Assembly (NCBI RefSeq): GCF_007860075.1
Contig: NZ_SJPP01000003.1
Location: forward strand, 434,001-498,000
DNA: 64,000 nt
Direction: 5' to 3'
DNA from: Symmachiella macrocystis
GTDB taxonomy: Bacteria; Planctomycetota; Planctomycetia; Planctomycetales; Planctomycetaceae
The notes under the pieces are model-generated. The model did no database searches and was not told the DNA's origin. It saw nothing but the letters and a program-made list of their open reading frames with translations. Position numbers and translations under genes: made by a program. Positions 35,974 through 44,985 of this stretch are shown here, piece by piece (positions within the stretch are counted from its first letter, which is position 1; every line of letters begins with the position of its first letter).

Positions 35974-36272
35974 CACATTTTCACTTTTTTTATCATAAGA
36001 CTGCTGCCGTTTGCAAAGCTCATGAGCTTCCGGACTACCGGTCGCAACACGATCAACTTGGATGAGGCGATGGGTGACGGGACGTTTGTACCGGTAAAAG
36101 AAGCTATGTCGCACGTCCGCGGGGAGTGTAAGCACCTCGTTGTGTTCATCTTCTACAGTGACGCCAACGACTCAAACAGAAAACGATGCGACGAGAACGT
36201 GAGGAAAACTTATTGATCGCGTAATCCAACCCCCGACTTTGCCGGTAAAAAAATTTCAGCAACGGCAACCCG

Positions 36273-36989
36273 TCAGTTGTCCAACTCGCTCTGAAGACGT
36301 ACACCGTTGTTATAATTGGTGTCTCTAGCGGACAGTGATAAGTGGTTAGGCACAAGCCCTCCCACGAAGCTATCGCTGTGGCCATTCGTATCCCGCAACG
36401 TGAAGCGAATCAGATCGGTGATGGTTTTCGCATTGAGTTTGACCATCATACTCGACCGGCGGATCTCCACAGTCCGCACGCTGACCCCTAACGCGGCGGC
36501 GATCGACTTATTCGGTTCACCATCGCCAATCATTTGCAGCACTTCGAGTTCTTGTTCGGTGAGACTCTCCATGCGTTGGCGAATTTCTTCGGCATGCAGC
36601 CTGTTGTTGTTCCAGCGGTCGGCAACGGCGACAGCTTCCAGGACGGCGTCCCAAAACTCCTGTTCATTGACAGGTTTTTCGAGGAAATGGACGGCACCTG
36701 ATCGCAACGTTTTGGCAGCTAAGGGAATACTGCCGTAGTGTGTTAGGAAGATGATTGGCACTTGGCAACCGCGATCCTTCAGGATGCGTTGAATCTGCAA
36801 CCCGCTAACATCTGCAGTTCGGAGTTCCGAAACGATGACGCTAGGAATCTCGCAGTCGTAGTTTTCCAAGAATTCTAAACCCGAATGATAACATTGGCAT
36901 CGAAATCCCATCCTCGCAACAAGTTTTGACAACGACTCAGTTGTTGTTTCGTCGTTGTCGACCAGAATCACAGTTGTCCTATCCCTCAC
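36273..36989 (-). CDS. NarL/FixJ-type response regulator with Glu phosphosite
   Basis: A 238-residue regulator: receiver (about 5-120) and a LuxR-type helix-turn-helix (about 145-205, ELEVLQMIGDGEPNKSIAAALGVSVRTVE). The receiver keeps the acidic pocket (VDNDE), Thr83 (IIFLTHYG) and Lys105 (FLEKPV). The phosphoacceptor position reads VIVSELRTADVSG: Glu55 stands where Asp is expected. Asp-to-Glu in receivers often mimics the active state. Translation starts at a GTG with GAGGAG eight bases upstream. No histidine kinase is next to it. Placement at the edge of the polysaccharide locus suggests it controls that locus or the sulfotransferase pair. About 33 residues follow the HTH. Confidence 0.88.
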   Translation of the reverse strand: MRDRTTVILVDNDETTTESLSKLVARMGFRCQCYHSGLEFLENYDCEIPSVIVSELRTADVSGLQIQRILKDRGCQVPIIFLTHYGSIPLAAKTLRSGAVHFLEKPVNEQEFWDAVLEAVAVADRWNNNRLHAEEIRQRMESLTEQELEVLQMIGDGEPNKSIAAALGVSVRTVEIRRSSMMVKLNAKTITDLIRFTLRDTNGHSDSFVGGLVPNHLSLSARDTNYNNGVRLQSELDN

Positions 36990-38599
36990 GGTGCTGGCTC
37001 CTCAATGACGTTTTTCGCTGCAGCTGTTCGTAAAAAGCACCTTCCATTGTTGTACTTTCTTCTCAAAAACAGCTGCATGTTGCATAAGACTGTCGCACCC
37101 CTGCAGACTGAACTCGTTGAGAACAATCGCCTAAAGACGCTCAATTCGTGTCACACTGAATCACTTCATGTCTTGTCCAGGCAACTGTATCGTCACTGGC
37201 GGATGGCTTTGTCGCTTGACAGACAATGCCATCACAATGACTTGCGGAACCTCGCCGTACTCCTGCTTTCGATTGAAATGAAATTCCAATCAATTTCCAT
37301 CATTAGGGGGCCCGCCGCATAGAAGAACGCTTTTCACCATGGTGGTCTTGTCGAGGGAGTGAATGCAATCATTTTTGGGCACAAAAACGGCAAAACCCGT
37401 ACTATCCCCACTGAACTGCTGCTCATTTTGTCCTCAGCTAAGGAATCTCCACGGAGGCAAAGACTTGTCCTAAATTTCTTGAAACGCGCCACCTGAAGTT
37501 TCATTCGATCTTTCCGCCGTTGATAACGCAAAGCTTCCGCACAACCGGGGTTCATCACGAACATAGTACAATTCCCCTGCAACATTCCGGCTGATGACTT
37601 GCGGTGGTTCGCGATGATCTTTTCCTTTCACGAATCGTGTTTTTATAGGTGAGGATACGAATCAATGTTGATTCTACCGGCAGAGTCGAAACCAGAACGA
37701 CTGTTAAACATTTACACATGTGCCTAGAAATGCTGACGTCGATACTTTGCTCTCCCTCTCAATACTCAATGCGAAATCGGCAGCCGTTTTCCGTCACGAT
37801 AAATGAAGATGTGAACAATTTTCCCCAGAAATCATCGCCCAGGATTTTGATGTGCATTCGAAACCTACGAATCGAATTTGAGGCGAGACCGGATCGATTG
37901 CAACAACACTGCGTACGACTTGGGAGTGATTTCTCGCTGTTTTTCGCACAATTTAGCGATTTTAGGCGGTGCGGCCTGCGAAACGGAGATCACATCATCC
38001 TTTAACTCATCCTTGTATTTCGTACGTGTTGAAGCGTCCCATCAGATGGAAGTGCTCTGAGAGACTGGTAATCGCCCTACCTTCAGGTGCCACGCAACAA
38101 TAGTTGATCATGGTAAGTGTAATGAGACTAAGTATTGCGTACTAAGAGGCGCGCGCGCCTCATGAAACGCCCGAGTCTTTGCGTAACCACGAAGCCATAC
38201 TGCGGTTTCCTGCACATTCCCTGCGCAATTGCGAAGCCATCTTGCGCAAATCAATCTCTTTGAGCGAAGCCGTATTGCGCTCTTCCGCAAAACTTGATTT
38301 TGGTGTTAATTTTTGCTGGACGCTCGCTGAAACCGTGAATAGGCTCGCCTTCTAAGTTTGCATTAGCGGCGTTGGAAACTCCGCATATTTGAATGTGAAC
38401 TTTGTTTTGGTCAGCGGAGTGGGTATGGCGAGTCGGGCCCTGGCGATGCACCACGCCACCTTGAGACTAGATTGAGACACAAACGAGATTCTCATGGCAG
38501 TCTCACGGAATACTTGAACGTTCCGTAATTCGCGTGAGAATGGATTCTGTTTGCGATGTGTCAGGAACATCATGACGAGACAACGCAAAAGGATGCCAA
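36990..38599. other. Large regulatory gap ahead of the polysaccharide operon
   Basis: About 1.6 kb between the divergent regulator gene and the NusG-like gene has no supported coding region. The open frames present (for example 37005-37322 plus and 37334-37585 minus) lack ribosome sites and domain-like sequence. The sequence is A/T-richer than the genes around it. The right third holds a 16-base palindrome and three spaced direct repeats (38146-38279). A long leader here fits an operon controlled by a NusG-type antiterminator. Confidence 0.6.
38146..38279. repeat. Palindrome plus three direct repeats, candidate regulatory sites
   Basis: A perfect 16-base palindrome, GAGGCGCGCGCGCCTC (38146-38161), is followed by three copies of a 15-mer: CGAAGCCATACTGCG (38190-38204), CGAAGCCATCTTGCG (38232-38246) and CGAAGCCGTATTGCG (38265-38279). 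Their spacing is 42 and 33 bases, close to four and three helical turns, as if for proteins bound on one face. They lie about 320 bases before the NusG-like gene. Confidence 0.65.
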
Positions 38600-39157
38600 A
38601 TGCCCATTCTGGCAGCAGAGACAAGTCTATTTCCTGACGACCTGCTCGAAAACACCTCGCAACCTGCAGCTGACCACAATTGGTGGGTGATCTATACACG
38701 CTCGAGACAAGAGAAGGCGCTGGCGAGACATCTCGTGGCTAATGAGATTTCGTTCTACTTGCCGCTCGTCTCCAAGAAGTCGTTGATCCGAAGCGGCCAT
38801 GTCGATGTGCACGCGCCGTTGTTCGCGAATTACATATTCATGTACGGCTCGCGCGACGATCACTATAGCAGCCTCAAATCGAACCGCATTTCGCGAATTC
38901 TGCCTGTCCACGAGCCGGAACGGCTATGTGCCGATCTGCTCCGACTGAGGCGTCTAATCGAAACCGAGGCTCCCGTAACGCTTGAGAGCCGCCTGTCCGC
39001 GGGGCGCGCCGTCCGGGTTCGTTCCGGCGCTTTCGCCGGCACAGAAGGGACCGTGATTTCTCGTCGCGGTAAGACGCGCCTCGTTGTGGAAGTCAATTTT
39101 TTGCAACAAGGCGCCTCAATTGAAATCGATGATTTTCTTTTAGAGCCGCTCGACTAG
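38600..39157 (+). CDS. RfaH/UpxY-like NusG paralogue (transcription antiterminator)
   Basis: A 185-residue specialised NusG: NGN domain (about 26-115, starting NWWVIYTRSRQEKALARHL) and a KOW domain near the C-terminus (AGRAVRVRSGAFAGTEGTV). Genome NusG usually lies beside ribosomal protein genes; one placed first in a polysaccharide operon fits the RfaH/UpxY/LoaP class, which helps RNA polymerase through long operons. The 25-residue N-terminal lead before NGN is unusual. The operon downstream is over 24 kb, which suits such a factor. No classical ops element was found, so the recruitment site is unknown. Confidence 0.88.
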   Translation: MPILAAETSLFPDDLLENTSQPAADHNWWVIYTRSRQEKALARHLVANEISFYLPLVSKKSLIRSGHVDVHAPLFANYIFMYGSRDDHYSSLKSNRISRILPVHEPERLCADLLRLRRLIETEAPVTLESRLSAGRAVRVRSGAFAGTEGTVISRRGKTRLVVEVNFLQQGASIEIDDFLLEPLD

Positions 39158-39338
39158 TTGTCAATGAAACTGCTGTTAGTCGAGATGTAACAAGTGTCAT
39201 TCAAGGATGAGATTCTCCATGGATTGGAGGAGCGAAACGTGAATCGGGCGCATCCGAGGAGAACGGAGTGCGCGCCGAGAACGCCCGCAATGACCGTCTC
39301 GCAGTCAAGCGTTTTCACAACATCGCGAAACTATCCGC

Positions 39339-40307
39339 ATGACAAAACCTCAAAACAACACTCGGCCCCAACCTGCCGAACAAACTGTGTCTCATAAGAA
39401 TAACGACTCGATCTCAGCACTGATGCTAGCGATGCCATCACGCGGCATTCTGATTGGCTCAGTGGCGCTGGCGGTTGTGTTTTTGTGGTCCTATTTTTCT
39501 TCGATTGCCCATTTGGCGCATCGGTGGAATAACGAAGCGGACTACACACACGGATTCTTGGTTCCATTCGTCTCGCTGTTTCTGCTCTGGCATCGTCGGT
39601 CGATGATGCCCGTGACTCCCTTTAGCGGTAGCTGGTGGGGTGTGCTGTTTTTACTCATGAGCGCATGCATGAGATTCGCCTCCATTTGGGGCGGCTATGC
39701 ACTGCTTGACCCATTGTCACTATTGCCCTGTTTAGCTGGCGTTGTGTTGGTCTTGGGAGGCGGTAAGGCATTTCGCTGGGCATGGCCATCGATCGCATTT
39801 CTATTTTTCATGATTCCATTACCGGGAGCGGTCGCGGGTATGTTGAAAAACCCGCTCCAGCGGGTGGCAACAGACGTGAGTACGTTCCTCCTGCAGTCGT
39901 TCGGCATTCCCGCCATTTCCAGGGGTAATGTCATTTGGCTAAGCCATGGGAAGATTGGTGTGGTCGAAGCGTGTAGCGGACTTCGAATGCTGACGCTGTT
40001 TTTCGCCTTTACAATCGCAGCCGCATTGGTCGTGCGACGGCCGCTGTGGGAGAAGATATTCGTTGCGATGAGCGCCATTGTCATCGCGATTATCGCCAAC
40101 GTGATTCGCATTACTGCGACCGCGATAATTCACGAGTACTTTGACGCTGAAATCGCCGACGTCGTGTTTCACGATCTGGCCGGTTGGCTCATGATGCCGT
40201 TGGCCATGGTGCTGTTAATCCTTGAACTGATCTGCCTTTCTAAAGCCTTTGTGCCGCGGGCAAAGGGCCCACTATCACCACTGCAGTCGAGACTAAAAGG
40301 GGCCTGA
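39339..40307 (+). CDS. Exosortase
   Basis: A 322-residue polytopic membrane transpeptidase of the exosortase/archaeosortase superfamily. Its triad is intact: Cys212 in VEACSGLRML, Arg257 in NVIRITAT and His278 in FHDLAGWLM. The N-terminal part has YTHGFLVP, also usual. Exosortases process PEP-CTERM-like C-terminal sorting tails and are co-located with exopolysaccharide genes. Its EpsI partner is a separate gene four genes down. Planctomycetes have their own exosortase types (such as XrtU), and this is probably one, but the subtype is not certain. It starts 181 bases after the NusG-like gene. Confidence 0.92.
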   Translation: MTKPQNNTRPQPAEQTVSHKNNDSISALMLAMPSRGILIGSVALAVVFLWSYFSSIAHLAHRWNNEADYTHGFLVPFVSLFLLWHRRSMMPVTPFSGSWWGVLFLLMSACMRFASIWGGYALLDPLSLLPCLAGVVLVLGGGKAFRWAWPSIAFLFFMIPLPGAVAGMLKNPLQRVATDVSTFLLQSFGIPAISRGNVIWLSHGKIGVVEACSGLRMLTLFFAFTIAAALVVRRPLWEKIFVAMSAIVIAIIANVIRITATAIIHEYFDAEIADVVFHDLAGWLMMPLAMVLLILELICLSKAFVPRAKGPLSPLQSRLKGA

Positions 40308-40438
40308 GGATAGTAACTTCACGTCTCAAACTGTCTCGTCGACGTCTCGATAGCTATGAACTTTAACACCGAGAATGGCCGTCGCCGTTCAATCCGTCAG
40401 TTGAACATTATTCGCGTTCACGTGTTGCCCCCCCACAA

Positions 40439-42712
40439 ATGAGCACTGACCCCCTACCCAACGGCCAATCGCAGATGATTGTCCTCCCCCACGATCTTGA
40501 CTGGGGAGATGATCAAGACGCTGGGAACCGCGATTCATCCGGCGGGGGGCTGACATCAGTGTTGCATGCCTTTCGACGGCGTTGGCTATTGGCAACGGCT
40601 TTGGGGATTTGCGGTGGGCTAATGGCTTCGTTCACGGCATGGCGACTCACCGCTCCGACGTATAGCACAGCATCACTGTTGCGGGTTGCGTCACAAGATG
40701 CGCCACTCGTATTCAAAACGGTCGACCAAGCGAGCGTCAGTAGCTTCGACATCTACAAGAGAACTCAGCGTGAATTGCTAAAAAGTGATTTTGTGTTAGC
40801 AGCTGCGCTTCGCAAAAAAGATGTTATGGAATCACGGGTCATCCAAAGTCAAATTGACCCGGCTGAATGGCTAAAAGCCAATCTTGGCGTGGGATTTCCC
40901 GGCGAAGCGGAAATCATGCAGGTGAGCCTGGCTTCACAAGAACCGAAAGGCCTCAACACGGTCGTCAATGCGGTGGTCAACGCATACCTAGAAGAGATCG
41001 TTCAAAAAGAGCGGGACTTGAAACGAGAGCGACTCAATAAGCTGGAATCAATTTACGAAGATGCCAATGAACAGGTACGACAAAAACGGAACGAGTTGAA
41101 ACGCCTCGTTGAGATTCACGGAAGTGGCAGTTCCGACGCACTCAGTCTGAAACAACAAAACACGCTGCAACAATACGCAATTGTTCGCAATGAGTTGACC
41201 AAATTGCACTTCGAATCGATGCGGGCGAGAGGAGAGCTGGAAACGCTTAAGAAGCAGGTCATTGGGCCAGCCCTGCCCGATGCAGTGCCCAATGCTGAAA
41301 TTGACGCATATATTGCAGCTGACGCTTCGGTGATGGTACTAGAAAACAAAGTCGCCAACTTGAATGCGATGATTGCCAAGATTAATGAAGAAATTAAAAG
41401 TGGCAGCAAAGAGTATCACATTGAAAGATTACAGGCCCAATTAAACACAGCTGAAGAATCTCTAAAATCACATCGCGCAGAATTGCGAAGCGAATTACTT
41501 GAGCATTGGAATGCCCGGCCTGAGTCAGTCAGCAACGATGGCAGCGACGAACTCCGCGCAAAAATCGCCATTCTCGCAGCACAGGAAAAGCAACTACAAC
41601 AAGAAGTCAATGAACTGGAAAATGAGGCCAAGCAGTTTGGCAAGTCGTCCATCGACGTGGAAATGATGCGTTCGGAAATGTCCGCACTCGAGCAAGTGTT
41701 GAGCTCGATCGGAGAAGAAATTGAGCGGAGTAAAGTAGAACTTCGTGACCAGATCGATTCGACAGGCGGTTCCCGCGTGACGTTATTCAGCTCCGCCTAT
41801 GCTCCACGCCGTGGAAAATCAATGACGCGGTATTCGATGGCCGGGTTGGCTGGAGTGGTAGGGATGGCCTTTCCGCTATTCGGCATCATATTTTGGGACA
41901 CAAGGAAAAAGTGTATCAACTCGCCCGAGGAGATCTCGGGGCAAATGAGCCTGGAAGTCATCGGATCGCTCCCGCTGATTTCGCAACGAAAAATGCGGCG
42001 AGTCAATCACCAAAACCAACGAACGCATTGGATGGGGCGTCTGACGGAAGCAGTCGACTCAGTGGCCGCTGTGTTTATTCGCAAGGCGCGCCTCGAACAA
42101 CACTCGGTGATTATGATTACCAGCGCCTTGGCGGGCGAAGGAAAAACAACGTTGGCAAGTCAATTGGCGGTTAGCTTAGCCGCATCGGGGCAACGCACTG
42201 TACTGGTCGATTGCGACCTGCGGCGGTCCGTGTTGCATCAATTGTTCGAGGCGAACCTACAGCCCGGTTTGAGCGAATGGCTATCCGGCCGCGCCGATGT
42301 CATTTCCGTGATACAGCCGACCGGAATTGAAAACCTTTCGCTTGTCGCCGCAGGACGAAGAAACGAATCAACACTCGGCCAGCTGGCAGGCGACGAGATC
42401 GAAAATGTTTTTCAAACGCTGCGAGCCGGATTCGATTTTATCGTCGTCGATGGCAGCCCGGTGCTACCCGTCGTCGACGCTCGATTGATTGGGCAGCATG
42501 TCGATTCGGTGGTGTTGTCCGTTTTGCGCGATGTGAGTTGCGCACCGAGGATTTCAGCAGCGTGTGAAATCCTCAGGTCATTCAAAATCCCGCTAATGGG
42601 CGCCGTCGTCCTGGGCTCCAGGGCGGAAGCCTATTATTCCGATACAAATCCGTTGGACACCGACGACCACTTTGCCGACGAAACGTCCGCGACCATTCCG
42701 GAATCCACTTAA
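40439..42712 (+). CDS. Wzz-type chain-length regulator fused to BY-kinase (Wzc-like)
   Basis: A 757-residue inner-membrane tyrosine autokinase. It has a Wzz-like N-terminal domain with a first span (about 45-65), a long periplasmic coiled-coil region, and a second span (SMAGLAGVVGMAFPLFGIIF, about 464-483). The cytoplasmic CpsD/CapB-type domain follows with Walker A (ALAGEGKTTLA, about 562-572), Walker A' (VLVDCDLRRS) and Walker B (FIVVDGSP). Tyr732 and Tyr733 near the C-terminus may be autophosphorylated. These proteins control polymer length and export in Wzy-dependent systems. The ATG lacks a clear ribosome site. It is on the same strand as the exosortase. Confidence 0.92.
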   Translation: MSTDPLPNGQSQMIVLPHDLDWGDDQDAGNRDSSGGGLTSVLHAFRRRWLLATALGICGGLMASFTAWRLTAPTYSTASLLRVASQDAPLVFKTVDQASVSSFDIYKRTQRELLKSDFVLAAALRKKDVMESRVIQSQIDPAEWLKANLGVGFPGEAEIMQVSLASQEPKGLNTVVNAVVNAYLEEIVQKERDLKRERLNKLESIYEDANEQVRQKRNELKRLVEIHGSGSSDALSLKQQNTLQQYAIVRNELTKLHFESMRARGELETLKKQVIGPALPDAVPNAEIDAYIAADASVMVLENKVANLNAMIAKINEEIKSGSKEYHIERLQAQLNTAEESLKSHRAELRSELLEHWNARPESVSNDGSDELRAKIAILAAQEKQLQQEVNELENEAKQFGKSSIDVEMMRSEMSALEQVLSSIGEEIERSKVELRDQIDSTGGSRVTLFSSAYAPRRGKSMTRYSMAGLAGVVGMAFPLFGIIFWDTRKKCINSPEEISGQMSLEVIGSLPLISQRKMRRVNHQNQRTHWMGRLTEAVDSVAAVFIRKARLEQHSVIMITSALAGEGKTTLASQLAVSLAASGQRTVLVDCDLRRSVLHQLFEANLQPGLSEWLSGRADVISVIQPTGIENLSLVAAGRRNESTLGQLAGDEIENVFQTLRAGFDFIVVDGSPVLPVVDARLIGQHVDSVVLSVLRDVSCAPRISAACEILRSFKIPLMGAVVLGSRAEAYYSDTNPLDTDDHFADETSATIPEST

Positions 42713-42807
42713 AGGACAGACAGTTGTCCGTGCACGGAAATATGGATTCTGTTTTTTTCTAAGAAACCAGTTCTACGACCGGAGAATTCAGAACGTCTAA
42801 TCACCTC

Positions 42808-44346
42808 ATGGATGTCTTGCTCATCGCCCTTGCAGCTGGCTTAGTTAGTCTCGTGTTCACGCGAGCCATACGAAGCCTAGCCACCGTTGTCGGTCTCGTC
42901 GACCACCCGGATGGACACCGGAAATTGCAGTCGCAACCAATCGCCTTAGGGGGAGGCCTAGCGGTCTTTGCCTCATCTGTCTTGGTTCTCGCACTAGCAG
43001 CGTGGTGGCGACAAGATATTTTCGAAGCTTTCGTGAAACATGGAAACGAGCTTTGGGGGCTTCTATTCGCCGGAGCAACAATTGTTGTCTTAGGGTTGTT
43101 CGACGACCGTGTTGGCCTCCGCGGCCGCCAAAAATTGATTGGCCAGTTATTAGCCGCTTCGATCCTAGTCGCGTTTGGAATCACCTTCGAAAGAGTCAGT
43201 GTATTTGGTTGGACCGTTGAGTTTGGACTCTTGAGCGTTCCCTTCACAATCTTTTGGCTCTTAGGAGCAATCAATTCGGTCAATCTTTTAGACGGCGTCG
43301 ATGGTCTCGCAACCATGGTCGGGATCATCATCACGACGTCGATCGCTCTCATGGCAGGCTTGGCCGGTCAGACTGCGGTCGTCTTGGTCGCAGCTGCTTT
43401 TGCGAGTGCTTTGCTAGGTTTCTTGCGATTCAATTTCCCACCGGCGACCGTCTATCTCGGCGATGCCGGTAGCATGTTAATCGGATTAGTGATTGGCACC
43501 TTGGCGTTTTCCGCCTCTTTAAAAGGCCCCGGAACAGTCTTTATCATCGCACCGCTTTCGCTTTGTGCCATTCCGATCTTCGACTCGGCGACGGCGATTT
43601 TACGTCGGAAATTGACCGGCCGCAGCATCTATGCCACGGATCGCGGACATCTGCACCACCGTCTGATGCAACAAATGCCTACCGGACGGGTCCTAGCATT
43701 GATCGGTCTTGCGTGCCTCGCGACATCCGTCGCTGCCTTGGCAAGTATCTTTTTCCGCAACGACGCCATCGCCATGGTCAGCTCATTGGCCCTAGTGGCA
43801 ATTTTTGTTGTAACCCGCACGTTCGGTCATGCGGAGTTGTCCTTGCTGGCCAACCGACTCAGAAGTGTCGGCCGATCCCTGGTCGCCGTGAAACGCCCGC
43901 TGAAACGAAGCTGGGAATCGACCGTTCATATTCAAGGCAATCGCCCCTGGGATCTACTTTGGACAACGCTCACCGAGTCGGCCGAAAAACTCAATCTGTG
44001 TCAGATAAAATTAGAACTCCACCTGCCCGCTTTGGAAGAAGGCTACAGCGCCGCCTGGAGCTGTGATCGCAAAGCGGATAGCCCCGCCTGGCGGTTGGAC
44101 CTCCCCCTGATGTTGGAAGGCCGGCCTGTTGGGGCACTATTACTCGGCGGCGAGTGCGACGACGGTGCGACAATTCGCAATATTGAACCGTTGATCGATC
44201 TACTCGCACCATTCGAAGAGCGACTTCGGATGATGATTAGTAACGATGAGGTGCCGGAGCCATTGTCATCAGTACCGGAGCGAGACTTCGAAGCCTCCAT
44301 TCCAGTTGACCCCACTTCTAAACCAGTCCTGGAAACCAACACCTAA
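42808..44346 (+). CDS. GlcNAc-1-phosphate transferase (WecA/MraY-like) with extra domain
   Basis: A polytopic enzyme that moves GlcNAc-1-P (or a similar sugar) from UDP to undecaprenyl phosphate, the first step of chain assembly. It shows LFDDRVGLRG, NLLDGVDGLA, LGDAGSM and the HLHHRL cytoplasmic motif, giving the full family set. The first about 340 residues are the usual enzyme. Residues about 345-512 are an extra soluble tail: a helical linker, then a small alpha/beta segment (LCQIKLELHLP ... WRLDLPLMLEGRPVGALLLGG) that looks GAF-like. The tail's role is unknown. An ATG at 42808 lacks a strong ribosome site. Confidence 0.88.
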   Translation: MDVLLIALAAGLVSLVFTRAIRSLATVVGLVDHPDGHRKLQSQPIALGGGLAVFASSVLVLALAAWWRQDIFEAFVKHGNELWGLLFAGATIVVLGLFDDRVGLRGRQKLIGQLLAASILVAFGITFERVSVFGWTVEFGLLSVPFTIFWLLGAINSVNLLDGVDGLATMVGIIITTSIALMAGLAGQTAVVLVAAAFASALLGFLRFNFPPATVYLGDAGSMLIGLVIGTLAFSASLKGPGTVFIIAPLSLCAIPIFDSATAILRRKLTGRSIYATDRGHLHHRLMQQMPTGRVLALIGLACLATSVAALASIFFRNDAIAMVSSLALVAIFVVTRTFGHAELSLLANRLRSVGRSLVAVKRPLKRSWESTVHIQGNRPWDLLWTTLTESAEKLNLCQIKLELHLPALEEGYSAAWSCDRKADSPAWRLDLPLMLEGRPVGALLLGGECDDGATIRNIEPLIDLLAPFEERLRMMISNDEVPEPLSSVPERDFEASIPVDPTSKPVLETNT

Positions 44347-44353
44347 ATAAACC

Positions 44354-44983
44354 ATGAGCACAATCATTCGCATCTGGATCATCATTGGCATTCTCGCCAG
44401 CGTTCAAGGCGGTGTTACCTGGGTGAATCGAGGTTTCAAACCGGAAGTGGTTGAGGTCATTCCGGGCACGCTAGAGAAACTCCCGAAGACGATTGGCTCC
44501 TGGGTTGGGAAAAAAACCGAACTCGATCCGCTCATCTTCAAAAAACTCGGTGCCGCGGATGTCGTCAATCGAACCTACCAAAATGACGCTGCTGAAACTA
44601 TCGCCGTTCAAGTGGCGGCGTGGAATGATATTGATGAATGGACACCACATCATCCCACGGTCTGCATCCCAGCGCAGGGTTGGAACATTTCCAACGCTCG
44701 TGATTTGAAATCCGAAGATCAGGATGGTCGCGCGGGGCAGGTACTCCAAGCGGACCGCGACACAGCACACATGACTGCGTTGTACTGGTACCAACTCGGT
44801 CCGAATATCTATTGCACACGCGACGACGCCCGCCAAGCCCGACGCCAATTGTGGGGCCAGAAATCATGGCCGCCGATTCTCAAGGTCCTCATGCAATCCT
44901 CGGAGCCGGACCCAGACCAAGCCTCTGCTCAACTCGAAGAACTCGCAAAACAAATTCAGGCATGGACCGTACAACTTCATTAG
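44354..44983 (+). CDS. Exosortase-associated EpsI-family protein
   Basis: A 209-residue protein with one N-terminal membrane span (about 4-22) and an extracytoplasmic domain showing the EpsI signature: PKTIGSWVG, RTYQND, AAWNDIDEWTPHHPTVCIPAQGW and LYWYQLGPN. EpsI proteins accompany exosortases; they may be fused to or separate from them, as here. Three genes separate it from the exosortase's own frame, which is unusual in order but within the same operon. It is probably needed for the same envelope process, whose molecular role is still uncertain. The ATG is eight bases after the stop of the upstream gene. Confidence 0.9.
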   Translation: MSTIIRIWIIIGILASVQGGVTWVNRGFKPEVVEVIPGTLEKLPKTIGSWVGKKTELDPLIFKKLGAADVVNRTYQNDAAETIAVQVAAWNDIDEWTPHHPTVCIPAQGWNISNARDLKSEDQDGRAGQVLQADRDTAHMTALYWYQLGPNIYCTRDDARQARRQLWGQKSWPPILKVLMQSSEPDPDQASAQLEELAKQIQAWTVQLH

Positions 44984-44985
44984 AT

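Noticed and set aside
35974-36135. N-terminal extension of the sulfotransferase to 36135
   Set aside because: The extra 54 residues have no family match or signal features; however, the ribosome site at 35973 is weak, so this is not fully excluded.
37005-37322. Plus-strand frame of 105 codons in the regulatory gap
   Set aside because: No ribosome binding site, atypical composition and no motif; several similar short frames occur in the same non-coding stretch.
38146-38279. CRISPR array
   Set aside because: Only three short 15-base repeats with unequal spacers (27 and 18 bases) and no cas genes nearby.
38108-38290. Minus-strand frame of 60 codons with repeating WLR-like words
   Set aside because: The apparent peptide repetition is produced by the DNA direct repeats at 38190-38279 and is not evidence of a protein.
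44812-44985. N-terminal extension of the Wzm-like permease
   Set aside because: It would overlap almost the whole last third of the EpsI gene and is Arg/Pro-rich, a shadow of that gene.
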